From NCBI GenBank assembly GCA_016194975.1, contig JACQAM010000026.1, positions 80,040 to 144,039 on the forward strand: a DNA stretch of 64,000 nt. The letters are read 5' to 3'. Shown one piece after another: positions 8,035 to 16,031 of this stretch (its first letter is position 1; each line of letters opens with the position of its first letter). The notes beneath the pieces were generated by a model. That model saw only the letters and a list, made by a program, of their open reading frames with translations. It did not search any database and was not told the origin of the DNA. The position numbers and the translations under genes were made by a program. The stretch is from Bacteroidota bacterium (GTDB lineage: Bacteria; Bacteroidota; Bacteroidia; Palsa-965).

Positions 8035-9861
8035 TTATTGCTTCTTCGATCCTATGAGTGTGAGGAATCCCGTCTGGCTGTAATCCTTGGTATTTGTAAG
8101 GGCATGCAGTATGTAATAATAAGTTCCATCGGTGCATGGCAAACCGGAAGTAGAACGGCCATCCCAATGAATTTCTGCTGATTCACTTTCAAAAACTTTC
8201 ACACCCCAGCGATCATAAATTTCAATTTTATATTCTTTGAATCCGCTGCTCGGAATATAGAATTCATCGTTATTACCATCACCGTTCGGCGAGAATACAT
8301 TCGGAATGAGAACTCCTTCGAGTACAGTTACAATTTGAGTCATCGTATCTAAACAACCCTGTCCGGAAGTTGCGATCAAAGTAACCGTGTAAGTTCCGGA
8401 ACTTGAATACCCGTGTGATGGACTTTCCTGCGTGGAAGTATTTCCATCGCCGAAGTTCCAGCTCCATGTTGAAGTGTTTGTAGAAAGATCATTGAATGAA
8501 TAGGTGTTCAACCAGGGCCCCGAAGAAGTGGTATCAAAGTTTGCAAACGGAGAGGGCAATAAAGTAGGTTGGCAACTATCAGCAAGTGAAGGACAGTTGG
8601 TAGTTGGATCAAGAATATATACACTCACATATCCGCTTCCACTTGTCCAGTTCACAGAGAGCGAATCTGTTCCTTGTCCGGAAACAATAGTTCCATTTCC
8701 GGGAACTGACCAAACATAATTTCCTGTTCCGGAAGTTGTAGCAGTAAAAATATTATTCGCAGAATTCTGGCAGACTGAAGGGCAAACGATAGAAGGTGCC
8801 GTTGGATGAACAGCAGTGAGAACGTATGGAAAACCAGCGGTTGCAAATAACCAGTTCGTTCTTGTCATTGTGGTGAATACCCCGGAAGCGCCGAATGAAA
8901 CTGTACTCATGTCATTCCAGTTCGTAGATGCATTTCTCCAGTGAGACATTCCACTCCAGTTTCCATCGGAAGCAGGAATGTAATGCAATGTGATCGTTGC
9001 AGGATCGGCACCGGCAGCGCGATCTATCGCGTGATAAAAAGTATCATTCGCAAGACAGATCAATCCATCATTTTGAGAACGGAGGAATCCATCATTATCA
9101 GGATTCCAGTTGATGAATCTGACGTGATATTCATCTGTGGTAACAGCAGCAGTATTATCAAGTATCACCGGGCGATAACGTGTGAGAACAACACTTGATC
9201 CTGTTGGGAAATAATAAGAACCTCCACCGACAGCAGTTGCTCTTGAAAAAGTTCCGGGGTTTAAACTGCTTACAAATCCTTCGGAACCGGGAGTCTGGTT
9301 ATTCTGAACAGAAGTTGTAGCTGTGTTCTGAACGAAGAAAATATTCGTTTGCGTTTCAAGTTCACGATCATTGAGTGAATCAACACCTGTCGGGCCGGAG
9401 ATCGCATTCACCAATTGCAAAGTTTTTTTCCTGTTATTGCCAACACCATTTCCGAGTAACGTAAGATTATTGAAAGAAGTGACTGTATTATTCACACTGG
9501 TAATGAACTGCTGTGTATTGCCGAACATACGCACCGTACTATTGTTCCCGACGAAAGTGGCGTTATTAATCCAGTCCTGTTCTACCTGGTAAGTTCCGTT
9601 TCCCTGTGAAGAGGAAGAGTTATTTATCGTAAATGTTCCTGGAAGAAGAAATGTTGAATTCTTTGTAGTGGTTATCGAACCGTTGTTGGTAAGTGCAGTG
9701 GTATTGTCAAGAGTAATTCCTCCATTGCAATACAGAACACCACCCGGTGTTACGGCAACGGTTGCGCCATTGGAATAAAAAATTTGTGAACGCAGAGACG
9801 TTGTTCCTGATAAGGCAATTAACAAACAGAACAACAGGGGGTATTTTTGCTTCATGGTCAA
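8035..9861 (-). CDS. Secreted PKD-domain protein with type B T9SS C-terminal domain
   Basis: 608-residue surface or secreted protein. It has an N-terminal signal peptide (about residues 1-25), a long Asn/Thr-rich β region, an immunoglobulin/PKD-like section around residue 380 and a clear PKD domain (NDLSTNTSTWSWNFGDGNTS) near residue 470. The C-terminal ~85 residues begin IPNVFSPNGDGNNDEFYIP and contain IEIYDRWGVKVFES and WDGRSTSGLPCTDGTYYY, the gliding-motility-associated type B sorting domain that directs export by the type IX system. Function of the passenger is unknown. A strong terminator follows the gene. Confidence 0.85.
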   Translation of the reverse strand: MTMKQKYPLLFCLLIALSGTTSLRSQIFYSNGATVAVTPGGVLYCNGGITLDNTTALTNNGSITTTKNSTFLLPGTFTINNSSSSQGNGTYQVEQDWINNATFVGNNSTVRMFGNTQQFITSVNNTVTSFNNLTLLGNGVGNNRKKTLQLVNAISGPTGVDSLNDRELETQTNIFFVQNTATTSVQNNQTPGSEGFVSSLNPGTFSRATAVGGGSYYFPTGSSVVLTRYRPVILDNTAAVTTDEYHVRFINWNPDNDGFLRSQNDGLICLANDTFYHAIDRAAGADPATITLHYIPASDGNWSGMSHWRNASTNWNDMSTVSFGASGVFTTMTRTNWLFATAGFPYVLTAVHPTAPSIVCPSVCQNSANNIFTATTSGTGNYVWSVPGNGTIVSGQGTDSLSVNWTSGSGYVSVYILDPTTNCPSLADSCQPTLLPSPFANFDTTSSGPWLNTYSFNDLSTNTSTWSWNFGDGNTSTQESPSHGYSSSGTYTVTLIATSGQGCLDTMTQIVTVLEGVLIPNVFSPNGDGNNDEFYIPSSGFKEYKIEIYDRWGVKVFESESAEIHWDGRSTSGLPCTDGTYYYILHALTNTKDYSQTGFLTLIGSKKQ

Positions 9862-9918
9862 TTCGGTTTAAGCCAGACTGATAACAAATAAACAAAAAAA
9901 AACGCACAAAAAAAAGTG

Positions 9919-10272
9919 TTATTTATTGGTATTTCCGGCATTTCCTTCTCCTTCAACCAGGTTCATTTTTTCAGCAAAATATTGACAAAAATCGCGTAAG
10001 TCTCCTGCCATTTTTTCTTCTCCGGTAGCGCGGGTAAAAGTATCAGACATCGTAAGCAGGTTCTGATGGAAAAATTGTTTCATTTCATCCACAATTAAGT
10101 GTTTGGTCCACAGGTCAATGCGCATGGTGGATTGTTCTTTTTCATCCCACATGGCGAGCATAATGGCTTTACATTTTCCTCCCTCGTTTGAATCGCTGGC
10201 TTTCCATTCAATGGAATCGGGCAGGTTATTCTCATCCAGAGTCACCGAAAAATTGATCGTCGCTTTTTTCAT
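9919..10272 (-). CDS. gldC: Gliding motility protein GldC
   Basis: Small soluble protein (117 aa) associated with the gliding motor in Flavobacterium, where gldB and gldC are adjacent. The match covers the whole protein: INFSVTLDENNLPDSIEWKA at the start, then TMRIDLWTKHLIVDEMKQFF in the middle and the ATGEEKMAGDLRDFCQYFAE block at the end. It lies 35 bases after gldB and also has its own perfect -7 element five bases before the ATG, so it can be transcribed alone. Confidence 0.92.
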   Translation of the reverse strand: MKKATINFSVTLDENNLPDSIEWKASDSNEGGKCKAIMLAMWDEKEQSTMRIDLWTKHLIVDEMKQFFHQNLLTMSDTFTRATGEEKMAGDLRDFCQYFAEKMNLVEGEGNAGNTNK

Positions 10273-10276
10273 GGAA

Positions 10277-10284
10277 CAAAGTTA
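10277..10284 (-). promoter_or_regulatory. -7 promoter element TAACTTTG of gldC
   Basis: Perfect TAnnTTTG on the minus strand, four bases upstream of the gldC ATG, located in the gap after gldB. Confidence 0.55.
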
Positions 10285-10307
10285 GCAGTAAACGTATGTC
10301 TTCCGGA

Positions 10308-11330
10308 TCAGAATTTCGGTTTGTATTTCGCACGGTTAAGAATGGACTGCGCATCTTTAATATTCATCAATTCATCGAGAGAAACACCCGGATTTTTATT
10401 CATGAATGATTCCACGATCCGCAATCCTATCCAATTGCCCACCTTACCGGGCGACTCGCGTGGGAAATCGGGTGTGAATGGTGCATCTTCAGTGTAATGC
10501 TGCAGATCATCATCATTCTCTGAATATAATTTTTGTTTATCAATCAGTGAACTGTACATCATTGCTTCATTGGCCAGACACCATTCGATCTGCTTTTGAG
10601 AATAACCAAGAATAATACTGTCGGGTGAATTTCTCATCAATGCTTTTTCGAGGTAAAGAATTTTTCCTTCGTACACCATTTTATTCAGCACATCATTCTT
10701 CGGTGGATCATAAGGAAATTCGCAAAGCATCCATCCTTCCACAATATTCGAAAGCATATATTCTTTTGTGCAATGTATTTTTTTATAGGCCGGCCATTCC
10801 AGTTCTTCATAAGCTGCATTCTGCGGACCGAGATAATATTCAAGACCGATACCAATGTAACCTCCCTCTATATAAAGAACATTGTAATCGACACCGCTCA
10901 TATCCGTATAAACGCCCTGGGGCAATTTTCTTTTCGGAAAATGATATTTAAAATGTGCGAATGCATCGGTCAATTGACTTTCAAGATCTGAAAATCCGTT
11001 TTTGAAAAGTTCATTCGTCTGTTTGTAAAGATCACGATAGGCATAATCCGAAAGAAAAAAACGCAGATCCTTATCATGGTCCACAGAATCGGGACCGGAA
11101 CGATAGATCACATTATTAATAAAACCATCGCTGAACACACCATACTTATTGTGTAAAGCAGCAAGGCCTGTTTGTAAATGTGCAGTATCAAGACTGAAAA
11201 ACTCTTTTTCGTAACGGATAATTTTTACCGGTGGCACTTTTATTGCTGATACGTCGACGTCCAGCCGGTCGCTTCCGCACGACATGATCACTGCTGCGAT
11301 GATCACCAGGAATGGAATAAGTTTTCTCAT
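10308..11330 (-). CDS. gldB: Gliding motility lipoprotein GldB
   Basis: Lipoprotein required for gliding in Flavobacterium johnsoniae. The signal peptide ends in a lipobox with Cys18 (IIAAVIMSCGS), and the mature part opens with the conserved VPPVKIIRYEKEFFSLD. The C-terminal region includes NWIGLRIVESFMNKNPGVSLDELM, typical of GldB (DUF2268-like, zincin-related but lacking an obvious HExxH). 340 residues is normal. It is divergent from an outer membrane protein gene, and gldC follows in the same direction. Confidence 0.92.
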   Translation of the reverse strand: MRKLIPFLVIIAAVIMSCGSDRLDVDVSAIKVPPVKIIRYEKEFFSLDTAHLQTGLAALHNKYGVFSDGFINNVIYRSGPDSVDHDKDLRFFLSDYAYRDLYKQTNELFKNGFSDLESQLTDAFAHFKYHFPKRKLPQGVYTDMSGVDYNVLYIEGGYIGIGLEYYLGPQNAAYEELEWPAYKKIHCTKEYMLSNIVEGWMLCEFPYDPPKNDVLNKMVYEGKILYLEKALMRNSPDSIILGYSQKQIEWCLANEAMMYSSLIDKQKLYSENDDDLQHYTEDAPFTPDFPRESPGKVGNWIGLRIVESFMNKNPGVSLDELMNIKDAQSILNRAKYKPKF

Positions 11331-11341
11331 AATATGAAATT

Positions 11342-11360
11342 CAAAATTATCGTATTATTG
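11342..11360. promoter_or_regulatory. Back-to-back promoters for gldB (-) and outer membrane protein (+)
   Basis: TAATTTTG on the minus strand (11349 to 11342) is a perfect -7 element for gldB, whose ATG is 11 bases away. Four bases off, TATTATTG on the plus strand (11353-11360, one mismatch) serves the gene starting at 11388. The two polymerase footprints must overlap. Confidence 0.5.
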
Positions 11361-11387
11361 CACAACGTAAACCCGAACAAAAAAATT

Positions 11388-12191
11388 ATGAAAAAGATAC
11401 TCTTCATTTTTCTTGCATTCACTTTCGGAAGCAAGTACGCATTTACACAGGACAGCGGTGAAAACGACCTCAAGAATTTCCGCTTCGGACTCAAAGCTGC
11501 CGGAATGCTCACCTGGTACAAACCCGACGATGTAAAAAAATATACCAGCGGCGGCGTTTCTGCAAGAGGCGGATACGGACTCATCACCGATTTCCGTTTG
11601 AATAAAGTGGCTTGTTTCGAAACCGGCCTTCAGGTTGACTATGATCGCGGAAAACTGAATTTCCTCACTGAAAAAGATACCAACTTTTATTACCTCGATA
11701 AAGACGGAGCGCTCATCGCAAAAAGTGATTCTGCAGCGGGAACGATCAAGTACCGCGTGAACATGCGCGATTATCACACCACTTATCTCACCATTCCTAT
11801 TACACTAAAACTGAAAACGCCTGAGATCGGTTCCATTACTTATTTCGGCCAATTCGGACTCAATGCTTCTTTCCGCCTCAAGAGCAGAACAACGGATGAT
11901 GTGAATTCTGTTTCGGGACTTGTGATCGGCGGGCATTCGACACAAACCGATCTGCTCAATACAAAAGACATGAACATGTTCCGCCTCCAGTTGAATATAG
12001 GCGGTGGTGCAGAATGGAGCCTGGCCGGATCTACCTCCATGGTTTTCGGACTCAATTGGTACAATGGATTTTCAAACGTATTGAAATTAGATTCTGAATA
12101 TTTATTCAGAACACCCAGCAATGGTGGTGTTGCAAGCAAGCAAAATGCAAAATCAAGTTGCATTGCGCTGACGATCGGTGTTCTTTTTTAA
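11388..12191 (+). CDS. Outer membrane β-barrel protein (PorT-family type)
   Basis: 267-residue predicted outer membrane barrel. The start is placed at MKKILFIFLAFTFGSKYAFTQ, a good Sec signal peptide, rather than an upstream in-frame ATG at 11334 that lies in the promoter. The mature part alternates hydrophobic and polar residues (FRFGLKAAGMLTW, ACFETGLQVDYDRGK, TYLTIPITLKLKTPEIG) as in the PorT/OmpX-like barrels common in Bacteroidota, and it ends in a strand plus C-terminal phenylalanine (IALTIGVLF). The precise role is unknown. It ends in a strong terminator. Confidence 0.7.
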   Translation: MKKILFIFLAFTFGSKYAFTQDSGENDLKNFRFGLKAAGMLTWYKPDDVKKYTSGGVSARGGYGLITDFRLNKVACFETGLQVDYDRGKLNFLTEKDTNFYYLDKDGALIAKSDSAAGTIKYRVNMRDYHTTYLTIPITLKLKTPEIGSITYFGQFGLNASFRLKSRTTDDVNSVSGLVIGGHSTQTDLLNTKDMNMFRLQLNIGGGAEWSLAGSTSMVFGLNWYNGFSNVLKLDSEYLFRTPSNGGVASKQNAKSSCIALTIGVLF

Positions 12192-12213
12192 AATGAAAAA
12201 AATATTCCTCCTG

Positions 12214-12245
12214 AAGGTCGCTCTTAACAGCGGCCTTTTCTTTTT
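12214..12245 (+). terminator. Intrinsic terminator after the β-barrel gene
   Basis: Stem AAGGTCGCT / AGCGGCCTT (one G-T pair) with a six-base loop and a following TTCTTTTT. Its position just before 12250 also shows that the next gene does not start at the ATG at 12193. Confidence 0.85.
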
Positions 12246-12249
12246 ACGG

Positions 12250-13005
12250 ATGAAACATATTTTTATTTTTTTTCTTTTTCTTTTCTCCGGGATTTTTTCC
12301 CGTGCGCAGGTGCTCAATGTGGAGTCGATGCGTTTTTACAATGATAGCAATGGGTGGATTGGCCGCGTGAACCTTGGATTTTCTGCGCGACAGAATGTGA
12401 ATTCCATTTATGCATTCGATAACACCATTCACGTTCAGTATAAAAAAGGAAGAAGCCGGATTATTTTTCTGAATGATCTTGATTTTACAAAAGCGAACGG
12501 AGAAAATTTTGAGAACACCGGTTTTCAGCATGTGCGTTATAATTATCGTCTTGGCGACAGCACGCGATGGATCGCAGAAAGTTTTATCCAGTCGCAATAC
12601 AATAAACCGATGAAGATCAATTTCCGTGGCGTTACCGGGGCAGGAATACGTTTTCAGTTGCTCGCGAAAAAATCAATTCATCTTTACGTTGCATCACTCT
12701 ACATGTTCGAGCACGAAATAGATGAAGGCGGAAAAATTTATGATGACAACCGAATCAGTTCTTATTTCACTTTCTCTGTCAATCTTTCTGATAAAGCGGA
12801 AGTCAACAACACGATCTATTACCAGCCGGCCTTTATAAATTTCCGCACCGACTACCGCATTTCCGAAAGTCTGACTTGCATTTTCGACATTTCAAAACAT
12901 CTCGGCATCTCTTCGAATTTTGAAATGGCCTACGATACGAAACAACCGCCGGGGATTCCGAATCTCTACTGGAATCTCGAATCAGGACTCTCCTTCAGAT
13001 TCTGA
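12250..13005 (+). CDS. DUF481-type outer membrane protein
   Basis: 251-residue predicted outer membrane barrel resembling the DUF481 family. It starts with a signal peptide MKHIFIFFLFLFSGIFSRAQ; the open frame extends upstream but that part contains the terminator of the previous gene. Repeated amphipathic strands (FDNTIHVQYKKGRSRIIFL, HVRYNYRLGDSTRWIAESFI, FRGVTGAGIRFQLL) and the C-terminal SGLSFRF fit a barrel. Function unknown. nadE begins 36 bases later behind its own promoter element. Confidence 0.65.
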   Translation: MKHIFIFFLFLFSGIFSRAQVLNVESMRFYNDSNGWIGRVNLGFSARQNVNSIYAFDNTIHVQYKKGRSRIIFLNDLDFTKANGENFENTGFQHVRYNYRLGDSTRWIAESFIQSQYNKPMKINFRGVTGAGIRFQLLAKKSIHLYVASLYMFEHEIDEGGKIYDDNRISSYFTFSVNLSDKAEVNNTIYYQPAFINFRTDYRISESLTCIFDISKHLGISSNFEMAYDTKQPPGIPNLYWNLESGLSFRF

Positions 13006-13028
13006 ATCTCCCCTGCAGAATTTCACGT

Positions 13029-13036
13029 TAACTTTG
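13029..13036 (+). promoter_or_regulatory. -7 promoter element TAACTTTG of nadE
   Basis: Perfect TAnnTTTG on the plus strand, five bases before the nadE ATG, another very short leader. Confidence 0.55.
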
Positions 13037-13041
13037 TAACG

Positions 13042-14670
13042 ATGAAGATCGCGCTTGCACAGTTGAATTACCATGTCGGGAATTTTTCTTCCAATACGGA
13101 AAAGATCATCGCGAATATTCAACGCGCAAAAAAAGAAGGCGCTTCTCTTGTTGTTTTTTCCGAATTGTGCGTGTGTGGTTATCCGCCGAAAGATTTCCTG
13201 GAGTTCCGTGATTTTATTTCGCGTTGTGAAAATTCGGTGAACGAGATCGCGCATGCATGCACAGGCATCGCGGCGATCGTAGGTGCGCCCGCACGTAATC
13301 CGCGCGTGGAAGGAAAAGATCTTTTCAATGCGGCTTATGTTCTCGCTGATGGCAAAATAAAAAGCGTTCATCACAAAGGACTTCTTCCGAATTACGATGT
13401 GTTTGATGAATACCGCTATTTCGAACCGGCAAAAGAATTTCATTGCGCGCTGATCAATAACAAAAAAATTGCGATCACGCTCTGCGAAGATCTCTGGGAT
13501 GTGGAAGACGACCTGATGTACACGCAATGGCCGATGGAAGAACTCATCAAAGAGAAACCCGATCTCATGATCAACATTGCCGCTTCACCTTTCAGTTATG
13601 ATCATGCAGAAATGAGAAGGGTTGTGCTAAAACGCAACGTTGAAAAATACAAAGTCCCGCTCCTTTACCTGCAACACGTGGGTGCACAAACGGAACTGAT
13701 CTTCGACGGCGGATCGATGGTGCTGAGTTCCAAGGGTGACATTATTCATGAGATGAAATATTTTGAGGAAGATTTCAAAATCATCGACCTCACCCAAAAC
13801 CCAAAACCCAAAATCCAAAATCCAAAATCTTCGGAAGAATTAATTCATGAAGCACTTCTTCTCGGGATAAAAGATTATTTCCTGAAAATGAATTTCTCTA
13901 AAGCGGTTCTCGGACTCTCGGGGGGAATTGATTCTGCACTCGTACTTGTGCTGGCAGCGTGCGCGCTCGGGAAAGAAAATGTTCTGCCCGTGCTGATGCC
14001 TTCTGAATTTTCTTCGCAACATTCCATTGACGATTCGATCGCGCTTTGCAAAAACCTGGATTGTAAATATGAAATCATCCCGGTCAAAAGCAGCTATGAT
14101 GAAATACTGAAAATGCTTTCCCCTGTTTTTAAAAACACGGCATTCAACGTAGCGGAAGAAAACATACAGGCGCGCCTGCGTGCGATCACACTTATGGGCA
14201 TCGCGAATAAATTCGGGTACATTTTACTGAACACGACGAATAAAAGTGAAGCAGCCGTTGGTTACGGAACGTTGTACGGCGATATGTGCGGTGGAATTTC
14301 GGTGATAGGCGATGTGTACAAAACGCAGGTGTATGAGCTTTGTAAATTCATCAATTCTTCAGCGAAAATTATTCCTGAAAATATTTTGAGCAAAGCTCCT
14401 TCTGCAGAATTACGTCACGGACAAAAAGATTCTGATTCGCTTCCGGATTATTCCATTCTCGATAAAATTCTTTTTGAATACATCGAGAAACGACAAGGGC
14501 CGAAAGAACTGGTTGAAATGGGATTTGAAAAAGAACTTATAGAAAGAATTCTGAAAATGGTGAATAGCAGTGAATGGAAGAGGGCACAACTTGCACCGGT
14601 ACTCCGGGTTTCTCAGAAAGCATTCGGCAGCGGAAGACGATTGCCGATCGTGGGAAAATATCTCGGGTGA
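13042..14670 (+). CDS. nadE: Glutamine-dependent NAD+ synthetase NadE
   Basis: Last step of NAD synthesis: amidation of deamido-NAD with ammonia taken from glutamine. The N-terminal nitrilase-type glutaminase domain has the triad E41 (FSELCVCGYPP), K112 (HHKGLLPNYDVFDE) and C148 (ITLCEDLWD). The C-terminal synthetase domain has the PP-loop LSGGIDSAL at about residues 292-300. Both domains are complete (542 aa). The linker between them, about residues 251-262 (TQNPKPKIQNPK), is encoded by five heptanucleotide repeats. nadE is found near gldB/gldC in other Bacteroidota, as here. Confidence 0.95.
   Translation: MKIALAQLNYHVGNFSSNTEKIIANIQRAKKEGASLVVFSELCVCGYPPKDFLEFRDFISRCENSVNEIAHACTGIAAIVGAPARNPRVEGKDLFNAAYVLADGKIKSVHHKGLLPNYDVFDEYRYFEPAKEFHCALINNKKIAITLCEDLWDVEDDLMYTQWPMEELIKEKPDLMINIAASPFSYDHAEMRRVVLKRNVEKYKVPLLYLQHVGAQTELIFDGGSMVLSSKGDIIHEMKYFEEDFKIIDLTQNPKPKIQNPKSSEELIHEALLLGIKDYFLKMNFSKAVLGLSGGIDSALVLVLAACALGKENVLPVLMPSEFSSQHSIDDSIALCKNLDCKYEIIPVKSSYDEILKMLSPVFKNTAFNVAEENIQARLRAITLMGIANKFGYILLNTTNKSEAAVGYGTLYGDMCGGISVIGDVYKTQVYELCKFINSSAKIIPENILSKAPSAELRHGQKDSDSLPDYSILDKILFEYIEKRQGPKELVEMGFEKELIERILKMVNSSEWKRAQLAPVLRVSQKAFGSGRRLPIVGKYLG
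13793..13827 (+). repeat. Heptanucleotide repeat inside nadE
   Basis: Three CCCAAAA units followed by two TCCAAAA units, 35 bases in all, lie in the inter-domain linker of nadE. The unit length is not a multiple of three, so gain or loss of one unit would shift the frame and truncate the synthetase domain. The same motif family is present in rfbB. Confidence 0.9.
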
Positions 14671-14744
14671 TTACAAATAGATCGATTACAGATAGATTTG
14701 AAATTTATCGGAAGATCGCGGAGCATAATTTAAATACCGGTCCT

Positions 14745-15239
14745 TCATCTCTTCAATTCGCGGATCAGTTCCTTTCCGGTCAATTCATCCTGCGCAAAAT
14801 AAATCAACCGCTGATCTTCATCGTAAATGTGAATGGAAGGCGTGTAGTGCGCGATCGTGAACGTGTAATACAACAGATCTTTATCCCAGAGCACAGTGAT
14901 GAATTTACTGCTGTCGAGATGGTAATCCGAGGCAAACTTTTTTAAAGACACACTGTCCGCGCGGGAAACAAAAATGAATTGTGTTTTCGGGAAATATTTG
15001 ATGCTGTCTGAAATGAGTTGAGCTTCCTGCTGGCAATGTTCGCATTTAGGATTGAAATAGATCTCCACAGTTTTCATATTACTTTTCAAACTGTCAATGG
15101 TAAAATATTTTCCGTCGAGCGTGTAATACAGGAACGGCGGCATTACTTTAAGCGAATCATAAAGACTTAGGGTTGGAGTTTGCCCGAATGAAAACAAACA
15201 ACTGATCATGATAAAAAAAAGGCAACCCGCTTTTTTCAT
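14745..15239 (-). CDS. Exported thioredoxin-like protein
   Basis: Predicted periplasmic thioredoxin-fold protein of about 164 residues. The signal peptide (MKKAGCLFFIMISCLFSFGQ) is followed by VEIYFNPKCEHCQQEAQLI, with a CxxC redox pair in CEHC, and the cis-proline strand YTPSIHIYDEDQRLIYFAQ. This resembles the TlpA/ResA/SCO-type redoxins, acting in disulfide or thiol chemistry outside the cytoplasm. The ATG at 15239 is preferred over a TTG six bases upstream because a perfect promoter element overlaps that TTG. It converges with nadE. Confidence 0.8.
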   Translation of the reverse strand: MKKAGCLFFIMISCLFSFGQTPTLSLYDSLKVMPPFLYYTLDGKYFTIDSLKSNMKTVEIYFNPKCEHCQQEAQLISDSIKYFPKTQFIFVSRADSVSLKKFASDYHLDSSKFITVLWDKDLLYYTFTIAHYTPSIHIYDEDQRLIYFAQDELTGKELIRELKR

Positions 15240-15242
15240 TCT

Positions 15243-15250
15243 CAAATTTA
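15243..15250 (-). promoter_or_regulatory. -7 promoter element TAAATTTG of the thioredoxin-like gene
   Basis: Perfect TAnnTTTG on the minus strand, three bases before the ATG at 15239. It decides the start codon and implies a leaderless message. Confidence 0.5.
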
Positions 15251-15325
15251 ATTAAAACCGAAGGCAGATGCAATTCAAATCGTTGGGAAGATTTGGTGCA
15301 CTGCTGAATATAGAATGAAGAATTT

Positions 15326-15937
15326 TCACTTATTCTTCGAGATCGAAAGCACCGGGTGAATTTCAATTCCCGTAGGCGCAACACCGAGTTGTCCGTGAAC
15401 TTTATCGTAGAATGCAATTCCTGTAATGGAATAAACCGCATTGGTATCGATCTCCTGCGAAGCGGATAATGTATTCTGAAAATCCTTTCGCGCCTGCACG
15501 TACTGCGAAAGATGTGAACTGAGTTTGACAGAAGCGCACCATGGATCAGGAATTTCGCCGATCATTGTTTTGGATGGATCATTCAGATCTACGAGCACGA
15601 GATGAAAATCTCCATCATCACTCAATTTGTATTCGCGGATGCGGCACTGAATCGAATACGAATTGAACTCTATTCCGAAACGCGAAGTGCTGTCGCCTGA
15701 AATTTTTTGCGGCAGAATGGTGATGAGTGATGCGACCGTTGAATTCTGCGCCGTGTAATTTATTTTTTTCTCACCAGTGTCAGTAAGCGTTTTTATATTC
15801 CAGCGGTCTCTTCCTGTGCAATTCGGATCTTTTTCATCGGGTTGGAGATAAAAATAAACAAGCGCAAAAACCGCGACCGCGGTCACCAGCAGGATCAGGA
15901 AAAGATAAATGAAGAATTTTTTATTGGGCAGTTTCAT
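15326..15937 (-). CDS. Membrane-anchored protein of unknown function
   Basis: 203 residues. One N-terminal membrane helix (FFIYLFLILLVTAVAVFALVYFYL) anchors a periplasmic or extracellular domain. The domain has the blocks GRDRWNIKTLTDTG, QCRIREYKLSDDGDFHLVLVDL and MIGEIPDPWC; I have seen this pattern in proteins annotated only as hypothetical in several phyla, sometimes with an OB-fold-like look, but know of no function. Nothing in the neighbourhood helps. Confidence 0.6.
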   Translation of the reverse strand: MKLPNKKFFIYLFLILLVTAVAVFALVYFYLQPDEKDPNCTGRDRWNIKTLTDTGEKKINYTAQNSTVASLITILPQKISGDSTSRFGIEFNSYSIQCRIREYKLSDDGDFHLVLVDLNDPSKTMIGEIPDPWCASVKLSSHLSQYVQARKDFQNTLSASQEIDTNAVYSITGIAFYDKVHGQLGVAPTGIEIHPVLSISKNK

Positions 15938-16031
15938 TTTTTTGAATTTTGATCCTTATTGTGAAAGTGAATGTATTTCCTTTTGTTCTTCTTCTTGGTT
16001 TTTTGGGATTGGGAATTGGGAATTTGTTATT

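Noticed and set aside
13793..13827. Heptamer tract considered as a CRISPR-like or iteron array
   Set aside because: Units are directly adjacent with no spacers and lie inside an intact coding frame.
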